Source: Streptomyces sp. NBC_00708
Lineage (GTDB): Bacteria > Actinomycetota > Actinomycetes > Streptomycetales > Streptomycetaceae
Assembly: GCA_036226585.1 (NCBI GenBank)
Contig: CP108997.1
Coordinates: 1,736,001 to 1,800,000 of the forward strand
Direction: 5' to 3'
DNA length: 64,000 nt
Part shown: piece after piece, positions 16,960 to 27,843 of the stretch
Numbering within the stretch: the first letter of the stretch is position 1
Layout: the number at the start of each line of letters is the position of its first letter
The notes under the pieces: model-generated
Databases searched by the model: none
The model's input: the letters and a program-made list of their open reading frames with translations, nothing else
What the model was told of the DNA's origin: nothing
Made by a program: the position numbers and the translations under genes

Positions 16960-17613
16960 TCAGGCTCCGGCGCGCTCGCGGACCCTGCGGGCCAGCTCAG
17001 CGGCGGCGGCGCCCGGGTCGGACGCCTCGGTGAGGGCCCGTACGACGACGATCCGGCGGGCTCCGGCGTCCAGCACCTGGTCGAGGTTGTCCGCGTCGAT
17101 GCCCCCGATGGCGAACCAGGGGCGCACGGGGGCGAGCGAGGCGGCGTAGCGCACGAGGTCCAGACCGGGCGCGTGGCGGCCGGGCTTGGTGGGGGTGGGC
17201 CAGCAGGGGCCGGTGCAGAAGTAGTCGACGCCGGGCTCGGCGACGGCGGCGTCGACCTCGGCCTCGGCGTGCGTGGAGCGGCCGATGACCGGCCCGGTGC
17301 CGATGATCGCGCGGGCCGCGGGCACCGGCAGGTCGCCCTGGCCCAGGTGCAGCACGTCGGCGCCGATGGCGTGGGCCACGTCCGCCCGGTCGTTGACGGC
17401 GAGGAGCTTGCCGTGGCGCTTGCAGGCGTCGGCGAGGACCGCGAGGTGCTCCAGCTCCTCGGCGGCCTCCATGCCCTTGTCGCGCAGCTGGACGATGTCG
17501 ACGCCGCCGGCGAGCACCGCGTCCAGGAATTCGGGCAGGTCGCCCTGGCGCCTGCGGGCGTCCGTGCACAGGTAGAGCCGGGCGTCGGACAGCAGCGCGC
17601 GAGGCGTGGACAT
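16960..17613 (-). CDS. thiE: Thiamine-phosphate synthase
   Basis: Joins HMP-pyrophosphate and the thiazole phosphate to make thiamine phosphate. The 217-residue TIM barrel has the block [39 protein letters not shown], the pyrophosphate-contacting [13 protein letters not shown] and [11 protein letters not shown]. Length is typical. It stands apart from the thiO-thiS-thiG operon 2 kb away and has no visible TPP riboswitch of its own. Its 105-nt upstream gap contains the terminator of the preceding gene. Confidence 0.95.
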   Translation of the reverse strand: MSTPRALLSDARLYLCTDARRRQGDLPEFLDAVLAGGVDIVQLRDKGMEAAEELEHLAVLADACKRHGKLLAVNDRADVAHAIGADVLHLGQGDLPVPAARAIIGTGPVIGRSTHAEAEVDAAVAEPGVDYFCTGPCWPTPTKPGRHAPGLDLVRYAASLAPVRPWFAIGGIDADNLDQVLDAGARRIVVVRALTEASDPGAAAAELARRVRERAGA

Positions 17614-17666
17614 GGTGCGGTTCCCCCCGGGGAAGACGGTGACGGCGGATCGGTGGTGCGGCGCGT

Positions 17667-17701
17667 GGACGCGGGCCGCACCTGGGGTGCGGCCCGCGTC
17701 C
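17667..17701 (-). terminator. Terminator of the Rv2175c-like gene
   Basis: GGACGCGGGCCGCACC (17667-17682) and GGTGCGGCCCGCGTCC (17686-17701) are perfect 16-bp arms around a 3-nt loop. The hairpin sits 18 nt past the stop of the minus-strand gene at 17719 and upstream of thiE. Confidence 0.85.
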
Positions 17702-17718
17702 GCGGTGGTGCGGGTCGG

Positions 17719-18084
17719 TCAGACGGCGAGCGCCTGGGCGCGGCGCTTCACCTCCGTGCCGCGATTCTCACTCAGTGCCTGCGCGGGCGTGCCGGGCAGG
17801 GACGGGTCGGGGGTGAAGAGCCATTCCAGCATCTCCTCGTCGGAGTAGCCGTCGTCCTTCAGGAGGGTCAGAGTCCCGGAGAGGCCCTTGACCACCTTGT
17901 CGCCGTCGATGAAGGCGGCGGGCACCTGGAGCGTCCGGTTCTCACCACGGCGTACGGCGATGAGCTGGCCCTCCTTGACCAGCTGCCGCACACGCGTCAC
18001 CTCGACATCGAGCATTTCCGCGATGTCGGGCAGGTGGAGCCAGGCGGGGACGAGTGCATCGGTCTTTGCGTCAATCTCGGTCAC
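17719..18084 (-). CDS. Rv2175c-family DNA-binding protein
   Basis: A 121-residue protein with an N-terminal winged-helix-like DNA-binding region (WLHLPDIAEMLDVEVTRVRQLVKEGQLIAVRRG) and a conserved C-terminal domain (DGYSDEEMLEWLFTPDPSLPGTPAQAL). It matches the actinobacterial Rv2175c family; the mycobacterial member is a DNA-binding substrate of the Ser/Thr kinase PknL. A GTG at 18084 (VTEIDAK) is preferred because residues upstream in frame are not family-like, although a start at 18144 remains open. A PASTA kinase gene lies 3.9 kb away, so phosphorylation control is conceivable but unproven. Confidence 0.85.
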   Translation of the reverse strand: MTEIDAKTDALVPAWLHLPDIAEMLDVEVTRVRQLVKEGQLIAVRRGENRTLQVPAAFIDGDKVVKGLSGTLTLLKDDGYSDEEMLEWLFTPDPSLPGTPAQALSENRGTEVKRRAQALAV

Positions 18085-18148
18085 GGGACAAGCCTGCCAT
18101 CCCGGACCGACAGCCGAAACCCGGACTCGGCCCTTCAGGTCCACGCCC

Positions 18149-19381
18149 CTACGGCAGGACCGTCGTCTTCAGCGGTACGGAGGGGTCCGCGGCCCGCCCC
18201 GCGTCGATCCGGCTCCCCGCCTCGATGAGCCGGCGCCCCTGGGCCAGGTCGCGCGGGCGCCCGACCGCGAGCACCGCGACCAGGACGCCGTCGCGCAGCC
18301 AGCACACCGACCAGGCGGGCTCGGCCGGGTCGCCGCGCCAGAGCAGGGTGTCCGCGTCCGCGTGGTGTCCGGCGTACTGCACGAACCGGCCGAACTGCTC
18401 GGACCAGAAGTAGGGCACGGGGTCGTACGGCGGGATGCCGGCGCCCTCGGCCGCGATGTGGGCGGCGGCGGTACGGGGGCCCTGGAGGGCGTTGTCCCAG
18501 TGATGGACGACCAGGCGGGTGCCGTAGCGCGCGGAGGGGAAGGAGGCGCAGTCGCCGACGGCGTACACATCGGGGAGCGAGGTGCGCAGCGCCGCGTCGG
18601 TGGTCACCGAGCCCTCGGGCCCGAGGGCGATGCCGGAGCCGGCCAGCCAGCCGGTGGCGGGGCGGGCGCCGATACCGACGACGACGGCACCGGCCGGGAG
18701 CGTGCGGCCGTCGTCGAGGACCACCGCGCCGGGCTCGACGCGGGCCACCCGGGCGCCGGTGAGGAGCCGGGCGCCGCTCTCCTCGTACCAGTCGGCCATC
18801 GGGGCGGCGACCTCGGCGGGCAGGGCGCCGGCCAGCGGCCGGTCGGCGGCCTCCACGACGGTGACCTCGCAGCCGGCGGCGCGGGCCGCCGTGGCGAACT
18901 CCGCGCCGATCCAGCCGGCGCCGACGACCACGACGGGGTGCCCCGCTTCGAGGACGGGCCGCAGACGGGCCGCGTCGTCGAGGGTGCGCAGCAGATGGAC
19001 ACCGGGCACACCGTCGGAGCCGGGCAGGGCGACGGGTTCGGCGCCGGTGGCGAGGACCAGGACGTCGTAGGGCACCGGGCCCGCCGAGGTGTCCAGTTCG
19101 TGGTCGCCGGCGCGCACCCCGGTGACCTCGCAGCCCAGGCGCAGGGCGATACCGAGCCCCTCGAAGTCGATGTCGAAGGCGGACTCCTCCGCCTTTCCGA
19201 GGAGCACCGCCTTGGACAGCGGGGGCCGGTCGTAGGGCTGGTGGGGCTCGGCGCCGATCAGGGTCACGGGTCCGGTGAAGCCCTGTTCCCGCAGGGCGAC
19301 CGCGGTCTGCACGCCCGCCATGCCCGCGCCGGCGACGACGACCCGGCGTTCCGTCCGCTCTGCCCGCTGCTGCTCGCTCAC
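18149..19381 (-). CDS. NAD(P)/FAD-dependent oxidoreductase (ferredoxin reductase-like)
   Basis: A 410-residue flavoprotein with two dinucleotide-binding folds: VVVAGAGMAGVQTAVALRE (about 14-32) for FAD and VVVVGAGWIGAEFATAA (about 150-166) for NAD(P)H. It also carries the FAD-contacting VYAVGDCASFPS. The sequence YDRPPLSKAVLLGK is characteristic of the rubredoxin/ferredoxin reductase group. No ferredoxin gene is adjacent, so the electron acceptor is unknown. It is divergent from the TPP-controlled thiO operon and ends 64 nt before the Rv2175c-like gene on the same strand. Confidence 0.9.
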   Translation of the reverse strand: MSEQQRAERTERRVVVAGAGMAGVQTAVALREQGFTGPVTLIGAEPHQPYDRPPLSKAVLLGKAEESAFDIDFEGLGIALRLGCEVTGVRAGDHELDTSAGPVPYDVLVLATGAEPVALPGSDGVPGVHLLRTLDDAARLRPVLEAGHPVVVVGAGWIGAEFATAARAAGCEVTVVEAADRPLAGALPAEVAAPMADWYEESGARLLTGARVARVEPGAVVLDDGRTLPAGAVVVGIGARPATGWLAGSGIALGPEGSVTTDAALRTSLPDVYAVGDCASFPSARYGTRLVVHHWDNALQGPRTAAAHIAAEGAGIPPYDPVPYFWSEQFGRFVQYAGHHADADTLLWRGDPAEPAWSVCWLRDGVLVAVLAVGRPRDLAQGRRLIEAGSRIDAGRAADPSVPLKTTVLP

Positions 19382-19449
19382 CTGTCCACCTTACGTACCT
19401 GACCAGGCGTCAGGAAAGGGCGGCCCCACCCGGTCCGCGGGGCGGGGTT

Positions 19450-19455
19450 TAGGGT
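19450..19455 (+). promoter_or_regulatory. -10 element of the thiO-thiS-thiG operon
   Basis: TAGGGT at 19450-19455 lies just before the start of the TPP aptamer, so transcription would begin about 19462. A clear -35 is not seen. Confidence 0.45.
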
Positions 19456-19465
19456 GGCCACCGTA

Positions 19466-19560
19466 AGACACGCGGGAGCCCGGACGCACCGGACTGAGAG
19501 GGAGGCTGGCGGCCTCCGACCGTACGAACCTGATCCGGGTCATGCTGGCGAAGGGAGGAG
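19466..19560 (+). promoter_or_regulatory. TPP (THI-box) riboswitch
   Basis: The leader of thiO has the conserved TPP aptamer blocks in order: CGCGGGAGCC, CGGACTGAGAGGGAGG, a short P3-like hairpin (GGAGGCTGGCGGCCTCC), GAACCTGATCCGGGTCATG and GCTGGCGAAGGGAGG. The last block runs into the region before the thiO ATG at 19571, so the switch probably acts on translation initiation, as is usual in actinobacteria. It would shut off thiazole synthesis when thiamine diphosphate is plentiful. Confidence 0.95.
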
Positions 19561-19570
19561 CTGGACGCCC

Positions 19571-21758
<2,188 letters not shown>

Positions 21759-21788
21759 GGGCGGGGGCGGCCCGGTCCGGACCAACGT

Positions 21789-21841
21789 GCCGGAATCCAC
21801 AGTTCCGGCGCCGCGGGGCCGCTGGAGGCCGGGATTCCGGC
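21789..21841 (+). terminator. Probable terminator after thiG
   Basis: GCCGGAATCC (21789-21798) pairs perfectly with GGATTCCGGC (21832-21841). The 33-nt interior contains GC-rich segments that can form smaller stems. It begins 31 nt after the thiG stop and precedes the kinase promoter. Confidence 0.6.
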
Positions 21842-21935
21842 CCCGGGCCTCACTCCCCTGTCACGGCTCGGCTTCAGTACTGCGCCGGGTTCGCTCCACG
21901 GCGGCGGGCCTGTCCGTGGCGGCTCGTAGACTCGC

Positions 21936-23894
21936 ATGGTGGATACGACCCTCCAGGACCCGCTCGTCGGGCAGCTGCTCGACGGCCGCTACCGCGTCGA
22001 TGCCCGCATCGCCGTGGGCGGCATGGCCACGGTCTACCGGGCCATGGACACCCGGCTCGACCGGGTGCTCGCCCTCAAGGTGATGCACCCGGCGCTCGCG
22101 ACCGACGCCTCGTTCGTCGAGCGCTTCATCCGCGAGGCCAAGTCGGTGGCGCACCTCGCCCACCCCAACGTGGTCGGGGTCTTCGACCAGGGCGCCCAGG
22201 GGCAGTACGTCTACCTGGCGATGGAGTACGTCGCCGGGTGCACGCTGCGCGATGTGCTCAGCGAGCGCGGCGCGCTCGCGCCGCGGGCCGCGCTGGACAT
22301 CCTGGAGTCGGTCCTCGCCGCCCTCGGCGCGGCGCACCGCGCGGGCTTCGTGCACCGCGACATGAAGCCGGAGAACGTGCTGATCGGCGACGACGGCCGG
22401 GTCAAGGTCGCCGACTTCGGCCTGGTCCGGGCCGTGGACGCGGTGACGAACACCACCGGGACGATCCTCGGCACCGTCTCGTACCTCGCCCCCGAGCAGA
22501 TCGAGCACGGCACCGCGGACACCCGCGCCGACGTGTACGCCTGCGGGGTCGTGCTGTACGAGATGCTCACCGGCGACAAGCCGCACGACGGGGAGTCCCC
22601 CGCCCAGGTCATCTACCAGCATCTGAACGAGGACGTGCCGCCCCCGTCGGCCGTCGTCCCCGGCCTCGCGCCGGAGCTCGACGCACTGGTGGCGAGCGCC
22701 ACCGCCCGCTCGCTCGACGTCCGCCCGTTCGACGCCGTGGAGCTGCTCGCCGAGGCCCGCCGGGCGCGCGCCGCCCTCACGGACGCGCAGCTCGACGCCG
22801 TACCGCCGCGTGCCCTGGCCGTGGCGCGGGACGGGGCCCCGGGCGACGGTCCGGACGGGGGCGCGGAGGGGGCCGACTCCCGGACGACGGTGATCCCCCG
22901 GGTACTGCCGAAGGACCTGGGCACCGCCCACCACACCAACCGGCTGGAGATGCCCCCGCCGCCGGAGCACCCGCTGCCGCCCCGGCGGACCGGGCCGCGC
23001 GGCGGACCCCGGCGCGGGCTGATCGCGGCGGTCCTGGCGGTGCTCCTGGTCCTGGGCGTCGGCGGCGGCGTCTGGTACATCAACTCCGGGCAGTTCACCA
23101 AGGTCCCCTCGCTGCTGGGCCAGACCGAGCAGGCGGCGAAGAAGCGGCTCTCGGACGCCGGTCTGGAGCTCAAGGGCGTGAAGCGCGCCTTCAGCGACAC
23201 CGTCGACCGGGGCAAGGTCATCGGCAGCGACCCGAAGTCGGGCGCCCGCATCCGGGGCAACGGCTCGGTCTCGCTCGTCGTCTCGCGCGGCCCCGAGATC
23301 ATCGAGGTGCCCGACGTCGAGGGCGTCCGGCTCGCCGACGCCAAGCGGCAGCTGAAGAAGGCGGGCCTGCTCCCCGGCATGGTCACCAGGGAGTTCAACG
23401 AGGACATCGCGGCCGGTGAGGTCGTGCGTACGGACCCCGAGGCGGGGACCGAGCGCCACCCCGACTCGGCGGTCGCGATCGTGGTCTCCAAGGGCAGCCC
23501 CGTCGGCGTGCCCGATGTCACCGGGCTCTCCGTGGACGACGCCACCGACGCGCTGGCCGACGAGGGGCTGAAGGCCGAGGTGGTCCCCGGCCGGGTGCAC
23601 TCGCCCGAGGAGAAGGGCGACATCGCCCGCCAGTCGCCCGCCGAGGGCACCGAGGCGGCCGAGGGCGACACCGTCAAGCTGACCGTGTCCGAAGGGCCCC
23701 GGATGGTCGACGTGCCGGACGTGGTCGGCATGAACGCCGACGACGCCCAGGCCGAGCTGGAGGGGGCGGGCTTCAAGGTCGACGTCGAGCACGGCTTCCC
23801 CTACCTCAGCGACAAGGTCTCCAGCCAGTCCGTGGACGGCGGCGACCAGGCCCCCGAGGGCAGCACCATCACCATCAAGACCAAGGGACTGTAG
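21936..23894 (+). CDS. PASTA-domain Ser/Thr protein kinase (PknB/PkaF type)
   Basis: A 652-residue receptor kinase that senses peptidoglycan fragments or lipid II. The cytoplasmic kinase domain spans about residues 19-290, with glycine loop VGGMATV, Lys48, catalytic HRDMKPEN (140-147), DFG (160-162) and the activation loop GTVSYLAPEQ. A disordered linker and a single transmembrane helix (GLIAAVLAVLLVLGVGGGVWYI) follow. Four PASTA repeats come next, opening KVPSLLGQ, EVPDVEGV, GVPDVTGL and DVPDVVGM. A -10 TAGACT (21927-21932) is 3 nt from the ATG and 6 nt from an adjacent in-frame GTG at 21939, so the true start may be that GTG. It is followed within 8 nt by the nfo-like gene. Confidence 0.95.
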   Translation: MVDTTLQDPLVGQLLDGRYRVDARIAVGGMATVYRAMDTRLDRVLALKVMHPALATDASFVERFIREAKSVAHLAHPNVVGVFDQGAQGQYVYLAMEYVAGCTLRDVLSERGALAPRAALDILESVLAALGAAHRAGFVHRDMKPENVLIGDDGRVKVADFGLVRAVDAVTNTTGTILGTVSYLAPEQIEHGTADTRADVYACGVVLYEMLTGDKPHDGESPAQVIYQHLNEDVPPPSAVVPGLAPELDALVASATARSLDVRPFDAVELLAEARRARAALTDAQLDAVPPRALAVARDGAPGDGPDGGAEGADSRTTVIPRVLPKDLGTAHHTNRLEMPPPPEHPLPPRRTGPRGGPRRGLIAAVLAVLLVLGVGGGVWYINSGQFTKVPSLLGQTEQAAKKRLSDAGLELKGVKRAFSDTVDRGKVIGSDPKSGARIRGNGSVSLVVSRGPEIIEVPDVEGVRLADAKRQLKKAGLLPGMVTREFNEDIAAGEVVRTDPEAGTERHPDSAVAIVVSKGSPVGVPDVTGLSVDDATDALADEGLKAEVVPGRVHSPEEKGDIARQSPAEGTEAAEGDTVKLTVSEGPRMVDVPDVVGMNADDAQAELEGAGFKVDVEHGFPYLSDKVSSQSVDGGDQAPEGSTITIKTKGL

Positions 23895-23902
23895 AGATCC
23901 GT

Positions 23903-24760
23903 ATGCGCAACCCAGTCGGCGGCCATGTACCGGTGGCCGGCGGCCTCGCCAAGACCGGCCTCCCCTATGCCCGCGAGATGGGCGCCGAGGCCGTCCAGGT
24001 CTTCGTCGCCAACCCGCGCGGCTGGGCCACCCCGGCCGGCAATCCGGCGCAGGACGAGCTGTTCCGCGCTCAGTGCGCCGCCGAGTCGATACCGGCGTAC
24101 GTCCACGCCCCGTACCTGATCAACTTCGGCTCGCACACCCCGGCGACGGTCGAGCGGTCCGTGGAGTCGCTGCGCCACTCGCTGCGCCGGGCCCGCGAGA
24201 TCGGCGCCCTGGGCGTCGTGGTGCACACCGGCTCGGCGACCGGCGGGCGGCCCCGCGAGGAGGCGCTGGCCCAGGTGCGCACGCACATGCGGCCGCTGCT
24301 GGACGAGCTGACGCACGACGACGACCCGTTCCTGCTGCTGGAGTCGACGGCCGGCCAGGGCTCCTCGCTCTGCTCGCGGACCTGGGACTTCGGCCCGTAC
24401 TTCGAGGCGCTGGACGCCCATCCGAAGCTCGGGGTGTGCCTGGACACCTGCCACATCTTCGCGGCGGGGCACGACCTCGCGGGGCCCGGCGGCATGAAGG
24501 AGACGCTGGACCTGCTGGTGGGGACGGTCGGCGAGGGCAGGCTGAAGCTCATCCACGCCAATGACTCCAAGGACGTCGCCGGCGCCCACAAGGACCGGCA
24601 CGAGAACATCGGCTCGGGCCACATCGGCGAGGAGCCGTTCCGCGAGCTGTTCGGCCATCCCGCCACCGAGGGCGTGCCGCTGGTCATCGAGACACCGGGC
24701 GGCAAGGAGGGCCACGCCGCGGACGTGGCCCGGCTCCAGGCGCTGCGCGACGGCGGCTGA
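23903..24760 (+). CDS. nfo: Deoxyribonuclease IV (endonuclease IV, AP endonuclease)
   Basis: Zinc-dependent apurinic/apyrimidinic endonuclease for base excision repair. The 285-residue TIM barrel carries the metal-ligand motifs YVHAPYLINFGS, VVHTGSATGG, LLLESTAGQGS, CLDTCHIFAAGHD, LIHANDSKD, DRHENIGSGHIG and LVIETPGG, all in the family order. The start is 8 nt after the PASTA kinase stop, suggesting a shared transcript. Length is normal for the family. Confidence 0.95.
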   Translation: MRNPVGGHVPVAGGLAKTGLPYAREMGAEAVQVFVANPRGWATPAGNPAQDELFRAQCAAESIPAYVHAPYLINFGSHTPATVERSVESLRHSLRRAREIGALGVVVHTGSATGGRPREEALAQVRTHMRPLLDELTHDDDPFLLLESTAGQGSSLCSRTWDFGPYFEALDAHPKLGVCLDTCHIFAAGHDLAGPGGMKETLDLLVGTVGEGRLKLIHANDSKDVAGAHKDRHENIGSGHIGEEPFRELFGHPATEGVPLVIETPGGKEGHAADVARLQALRDGG

Positions 24761-24797
24761 CCCGGCGGGTCCGCCCGCGCCGCGCCGCGGCCGGCGG

Positions 24798-25430
24798 TCA
24801 GAGTTCGGGGCCGTCCCCGGGCTCCTCCTGGTAGGAGTAGCGCTGCTCCTGCCAGGGGTCGCCGATGTTGTGGTAGCCGCGCTCCTCCCAGAAGCCCCGG
24901 CGGTCGGCGGTCATGTACTCGATGCCCCGGACCCACTTGGGGCCCTTCCACGCGTACAGATGGGGGACGACGAGCCGGAGCGGGAAGCCGTGCTCGGCGG
25001 TGAGCAGTTCGCCGCCCTTGTGGGTGGCGAACAGGGTCCGGTCGGAGAGGAAGTCGTCGAGCCGGAGGTTCGAACTGAAGCCGTACTCGGCCCAGACCAT
25101 CACATGGCTGACCTGAGGGGCGGGCGGGGCGAGGGCCACGAGATCGCGGGCGAGCACACCGCCCCACTCGGCACCCAGCATGCTGAATTTGGTCACGCAG
25201 TGCAGATCGGCGACGACCGAGGAGAACGGAAGTGCGGAGAATTCCTCGTGGTTCCAGCAGTGCTTCTCGCCGTCGGCGGTCGCGCCGAAGACCCGGAATT
25301 CCCAGCGGTCCGGTTTGAACTTGGGCACCGGCCCGTAATGGGTGACCGGCCACCCGCGCTGCAGCCGCTGGCCCGGCGGAAGCTCGGACTGCTCTGACGC
25401 GCGGTGTTCCCGGCTTTCCGGCTGACCCAT
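24798..25430 (-). CDS. Sulfite-oxidase-type molybdopterin-dependent oxidoreductase
   Basis: A 210-residue protein with the molybdopterin-binding domain of the sulfite oxidase/MsrP superfamily. The molybdenum-ligand Cys is residue 78 in ADLHCVTKFSMLGAEWGGV. Other blocks are HGFPLRLVVPHLYAWKGPKWV and WEERGYHNIGDPWQEQRYSYQEEPG. It lacks the heme domain and the C-terminal dimerisation domain of eukaryotic sulfite oxidases, and has no obvious Tat signal, so it may be cytoplasmic. The ATG at 25430 (MGQPESREHR) was chosen because the upstream in-frame residues are Pro-rich and unconserved. The physiological substrate is unknown. Confidence 0.88.
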   Translation of the reverse strand: MGQPESREHRASEQSELPPGQRLQRGWPVTHYGPVPKFKPDRWEFRVFGATADGEKHCWNHEEFSALPFSSVVADLHCVTKFSMLGAEWGGVLARDLVALAPPAPQVSHVMVWAEYGFSSNLRLDDFLSDRTLFATHKGGELLTAEHGFPLRLVVPHLYAWKGPKWVRGIEYMTADRRGFWEERGYHNIGDPWQEQRYSYQEEPGDGPEL

Positions 25431-25584
25431 GACTCCATGGTGACAGACAGGCAGGGGTGGTCGTGACCAGGGCAGAGGCGATTCGGGCAACTCGTACTAA
25501 GCGTGCACTTACTGGACGACTTCCAGGTGCGATGCAAGGATGCCGCCAACGTGCCCAGTTCACCGGTTGGAAGGAGCCTCTGCG

Positions 25585-26064
25585 ATGCAGGGCGACCCCG
25601 AGGTCATCGAGTTCCTGAATGAACAGCTGACCGCCGAATTGACTGCCATCAACCAGTACTTCCTGCACGCCAAGATGCAGGACAACTTCGGCTGGACGAA
25701 GCTCGCGAAATACACACGCGCCGAGTCCTTCGACGAGATGAAGCATGCCGAGATCCTGACCGACCGCATTCTCTTCCTCGACGGCCTGCCGAACTACCAG
25801 CGGCTCTTCCACGTACGCGTGGGCCAGACGGTCACCGAGATGTTCCAGGCGGACCGGCAGGTCGAGGTGGAGGCGATCGACCGCCTCAAGCGCGGCATCG
25901 AGCTGATGCGGAGCAAGGGCGACATCACGTCGGCGAACATCTTCGAGTCGATCCTCGAGGACGAGGAGCACCACATCGACTACCTCGACACGCAGCTGGA
26001 CCTGGTCGAGAAGCTGGGGGAGCCGCTGTACATCGCCCAGCTCATCGAGCAGCCGGACAGCTGA
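25585..26064 (+). CDS. bfr: Bacterioferritin
   Basis: 24-subunit iron-storage protein with a ferroxidase centre. The 159-residue four-helix protein has all di-iron ligands at canonical positions (Glu18, Glu51, His54, Glu94, Glu127, His130) and the heme ligand Met52 in FDEMKHAEILTDRILFLDG. The ATG at 25585 follows GGAAGGAG. It is convergent with the bacterioferritin-associated ferredoxin gene, only 12 nt away, an unusually tight arrangement that could cause mutual transcriptional interference. Confidence 0.97.
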   Translation: MQGDPEVIEFLNEQLTAELTAINQYFLHAKMQDNFGWTKLAKYTRAESFDEMKHAEILTDRILFLDGLPNYQRLFHVRVGQTVTEMFQADRQVEVEAIDRLKRGIELMRSKGDITSANIFESILEDEEHHIDYLDTQLDLVEKLGEPLYIAQLIEQPDS

Positions 26065-26076
26065 CCGCGCCGGCGC

Positions 26077-26319
26077 TCAGGCGGCTTCGGGGAGCCCGGC
26101 CGCCGGATCGGTGACGGATGCCGTCGCACGCTTCCCGTCGAGCAGTTCGCGGCGCGGGCAGGCACCGCGTCCGAGCATCGCCTGAATGGTGCGGACACAG
26201 CCGCCGCAGTCCGTGCCGGCCTTGGAGGCGGAAGCGATCTGGCGGGGCGTGCAGGCACCGGCTGCCGCATGGTCCTTGACCTGCTGCTCCGTAATGCCGA
26301 AGCACGAGCAGACGTACAT
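26077..26319 (-). CDS. bfd: Bacterioferritin-associated ferredoxin (2Fe-2S)
   Basis: An 80-residue BFD-like protein that reduces bacterioferritin to release stored iron. The four cluster cysteines are Cys4, Cys6, Cys38 and Cys41 (MYVCSCFG and AGTDCGGCVRTI). The ATG at 26319 has a GGGAGG ribosome binding site 8 nt upstream; a GTG 9 nt earlier would overlap that site and is rejected. The C-terminus extends about 20 residues past the usual domain. An iron box lies 48 nt upstream, so expression should rise when iron is scarce. The gene is convergent with bfr. Confidence 0.92.
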   Translation of the reverse strand: MYVCSCFGITEQQVKDHAAAGACTPRQIASASKAGTDCGGCVRTIQAMLGRGACPRRELLDGKRATASVTDPAAGLPEAA

Positions 26320-26366
26320 GCGGTTCACCTCCCGGGCGGGGACGGGTCGTGGGCGCCGTCCCGATG

Positions 26367-26385
26367 ATCGGTGAGGCTAACCTAA
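26367..26385 (-). promoter_or_regulatory. Iron box (DmdR/IdeR-type operator) for bfd
   Basis: Read on the minus strand the 19-mer TTAGGTTAGCCTCACCGAT matches the DtxR/IdeR palindrome TTAGGTTAGCCTAACCTAA at 16 of 19 positions. It overlaps possible -10 sequences of bfd (TAGCCT within it, TAAGGT beside it). Repression by Fe(II)-loaded DmdR would derepress bfd during iron limitation. Confidence 0.85.
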
Positions 26386-26427
26386 CCTTACCCGCCACGC
26401 GCGGGCGGCAAAAGCCCGGGAACGCCC

Positions 26428-26462
26428 TGTGGGGCACGGATCACATCGATCCGTGCCCCACA
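26428..26462 (-). terminator. Terminator of the DAHP synthase gene
   Basis: TGTGGGGCACGGATC (26428-26442) and GATCCGTGCCCCACA (26448-26462) form a perfect 15-bp stem with a 5-nt loop, 28 nt past the stop of the minus-strand gene at 26491. Confidence 0.88.
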
Positions 26463-26490
26463 GTCGTACGGGTACTGCGCGCCGTGACCG

Positions 26491-27843
26491 TTACTGGTCG
26501 CGGTACATCTCGGCGACGAGGAAGGCCAGGTCGAGCGACTGGCTGCGGTTGAGCCGGGGGTCGCAGGCCGTCTCGTAGCGCTGGTGGAGGTCGTCCACGA
26601 AGATCTCGTGGCCGCCGCCGACGCACTCGGTGACGTCGTCGCCGGTCAGCTCCACGTGGATGCCGCCCGGGTGGGTACCGAGGCCCTTGTGCACCTCGAA
26701 GAAGCCCTTGACCTCGTCCAGGACGTCGTCGAAGCGGCGCGTCTTGTGGCCGGAGGCGGCCTCGAAGGTGTTGCCGTGCATCGGGTCGGTCACCCAGGCG
26801 ACGGTGGCGCCGGAGGCCGTGACCTTCTCGACCAGCTCGGGCAGCTTGTCGCGGACCTTGTCGGCGCCCATGCGGACGATGAAGGTCAGCCGGCCGGGCT
26901 CGCGCTCGGGGTCGAGGCGCTCGACGTAGCCCAGCGCCTCGTCGACGGTGGTCGTCGGGCCGAGCTTGATGCCGATGGGGTTGCGGACCTTCGAGGCGAA
27001 CTCGATGTGCGCCCCGTCCATCTGGCGGGTGCGCTCGCCGATCCACACCATGTGGCCCGAGGTGTCGTACAGCTGGCCGGTGCGCGAATCGGTGCGGGTC
27101 AGCGCCGTCTCGTAGTCCAGCAGCAGGGCCTCGTGCGAGGCGTAGAACTCGACGGCCTTGAACTCGGCCGGGTCGGTGCCGCAGGCCTTCATGAAGTTCA
27201 GCGCGTTGTCGATCTCGCGGGCCAGGGCCTCGTAGCGCTGGCCGGACGGGGACGACTTCACGAAGTCCTGGTTCCACGCGTGCACCTGGCGCAGGTCGGC
27301 GTAGCCGCCGGTGGTGAAGGCGCGCACGAGGTTCAGCGTGGAGGCGGACGCGTGGTACATCCGCTTCAGGCGCTCCGGGTCCGGGACCCGGTCGGCCTCG
27401 GTGAAGGCGAAGCCGTTGACGGAGTCGCCGCGGTAGGTCGGCAGGGTCACGCCGTCGCGGGTCTCGGTCGGCTTGGAGCGCGGCTTGGAGTACTGGCCGG
27501 CGATCCGGCCGACCTTGACGACGGGCACGGAGGCCGCGTAGGTGAGGACGGCGCTCATCTGGAGCAGCGTCTTGAGCTTGGCCCGGATGTGCTCGGCCGA
27601 CACGGCGTCGAAGGCCTCGGCGCAGTCGCCGCCCTGCAAAAGGAACGCCTCGCCCTTGGCGACGGCTCCCATACGGGCACGCAGCTGGTCGCACTCGCCC
27701 GCGAAGACGAGCGGCGGATACGACGCGAGGTCCGCGAGTGCATCGCGCAGGGCCTCGGAGTCGGGGTACTCGGGCTGCTGCGCCGCGGGAAGGTCTCGCC
27801 AGGTGTTGCCACCGGCGACGGAGGTATTGGCGTTCACGGTCAC
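26491..27843 (-). CDS. aroH: Class II 3-deoxy-D-arabino-heptulosonate 7-phosphate (DAHP) synthase
   Basis: First step of the shikimate pathway, joining PEP and erythrose 4-phosphate. The 450-residue plant-type (class II) enzyme has blocks WRDLPAAQQPEYPD, FLLQGGDCAEAFD, VKVGRIAGQYSKPRS, YRGDSVNGF, KLGPTTTVDEAL, VAWVTDPMHGNTFEA and GGIHVELTGDDVTECVGGG. The GTG at 27843 (VTVNANTSV) is preferred: a TAATGT -10 hexamer ends 7 nt before it, giving a leaderless transcript, although GTGs at 27852 and 27837 are in frame. It feeds chorismate to the anthranilate synthase encoded 3 kb away. The symbol aroH is the one commonly used for this actinobacterial enzyme. Confidence 0.95.
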   Translation of the reverse strand: MTVNANTSVAGGNTWRDLPAAQQPEYPDSEALRDALADLASYPPLVFAGECDQLRARMGAVAKGEAFLLQGGDCAEAFDAVSAEHIRAKLKTLLQMSAVLTYAASVPVVKVGRIAGQYSKPRSKPTETRDGVTLPTYRGDSVNGFAFTEADRVPDPERLKRMYHASASTLNLVRAFTTGGYADLRQVHAWNQDFVKSSPSGQRYEALAREIDNALNFMKACGTDPAEFKAVEFYASHEALLLDYETALTRTDSRTGQLYDTSGHMVWIGERTRQMDGAHIEFASKVRNPIGIKLGPTTTVDEALGYVERLDPEREPGRLTFIVRMGADKVRDKLPELVEKVTASGATVAWVTDPMHGNTFEAASGHKTRRFDDVLDEVKGFFEVHKGLGTHPGGIHVELTGDDVTECVGGGHEIFVDDLHQRYETACDPRLNRSQSLDLAFLVAEMYRDQ

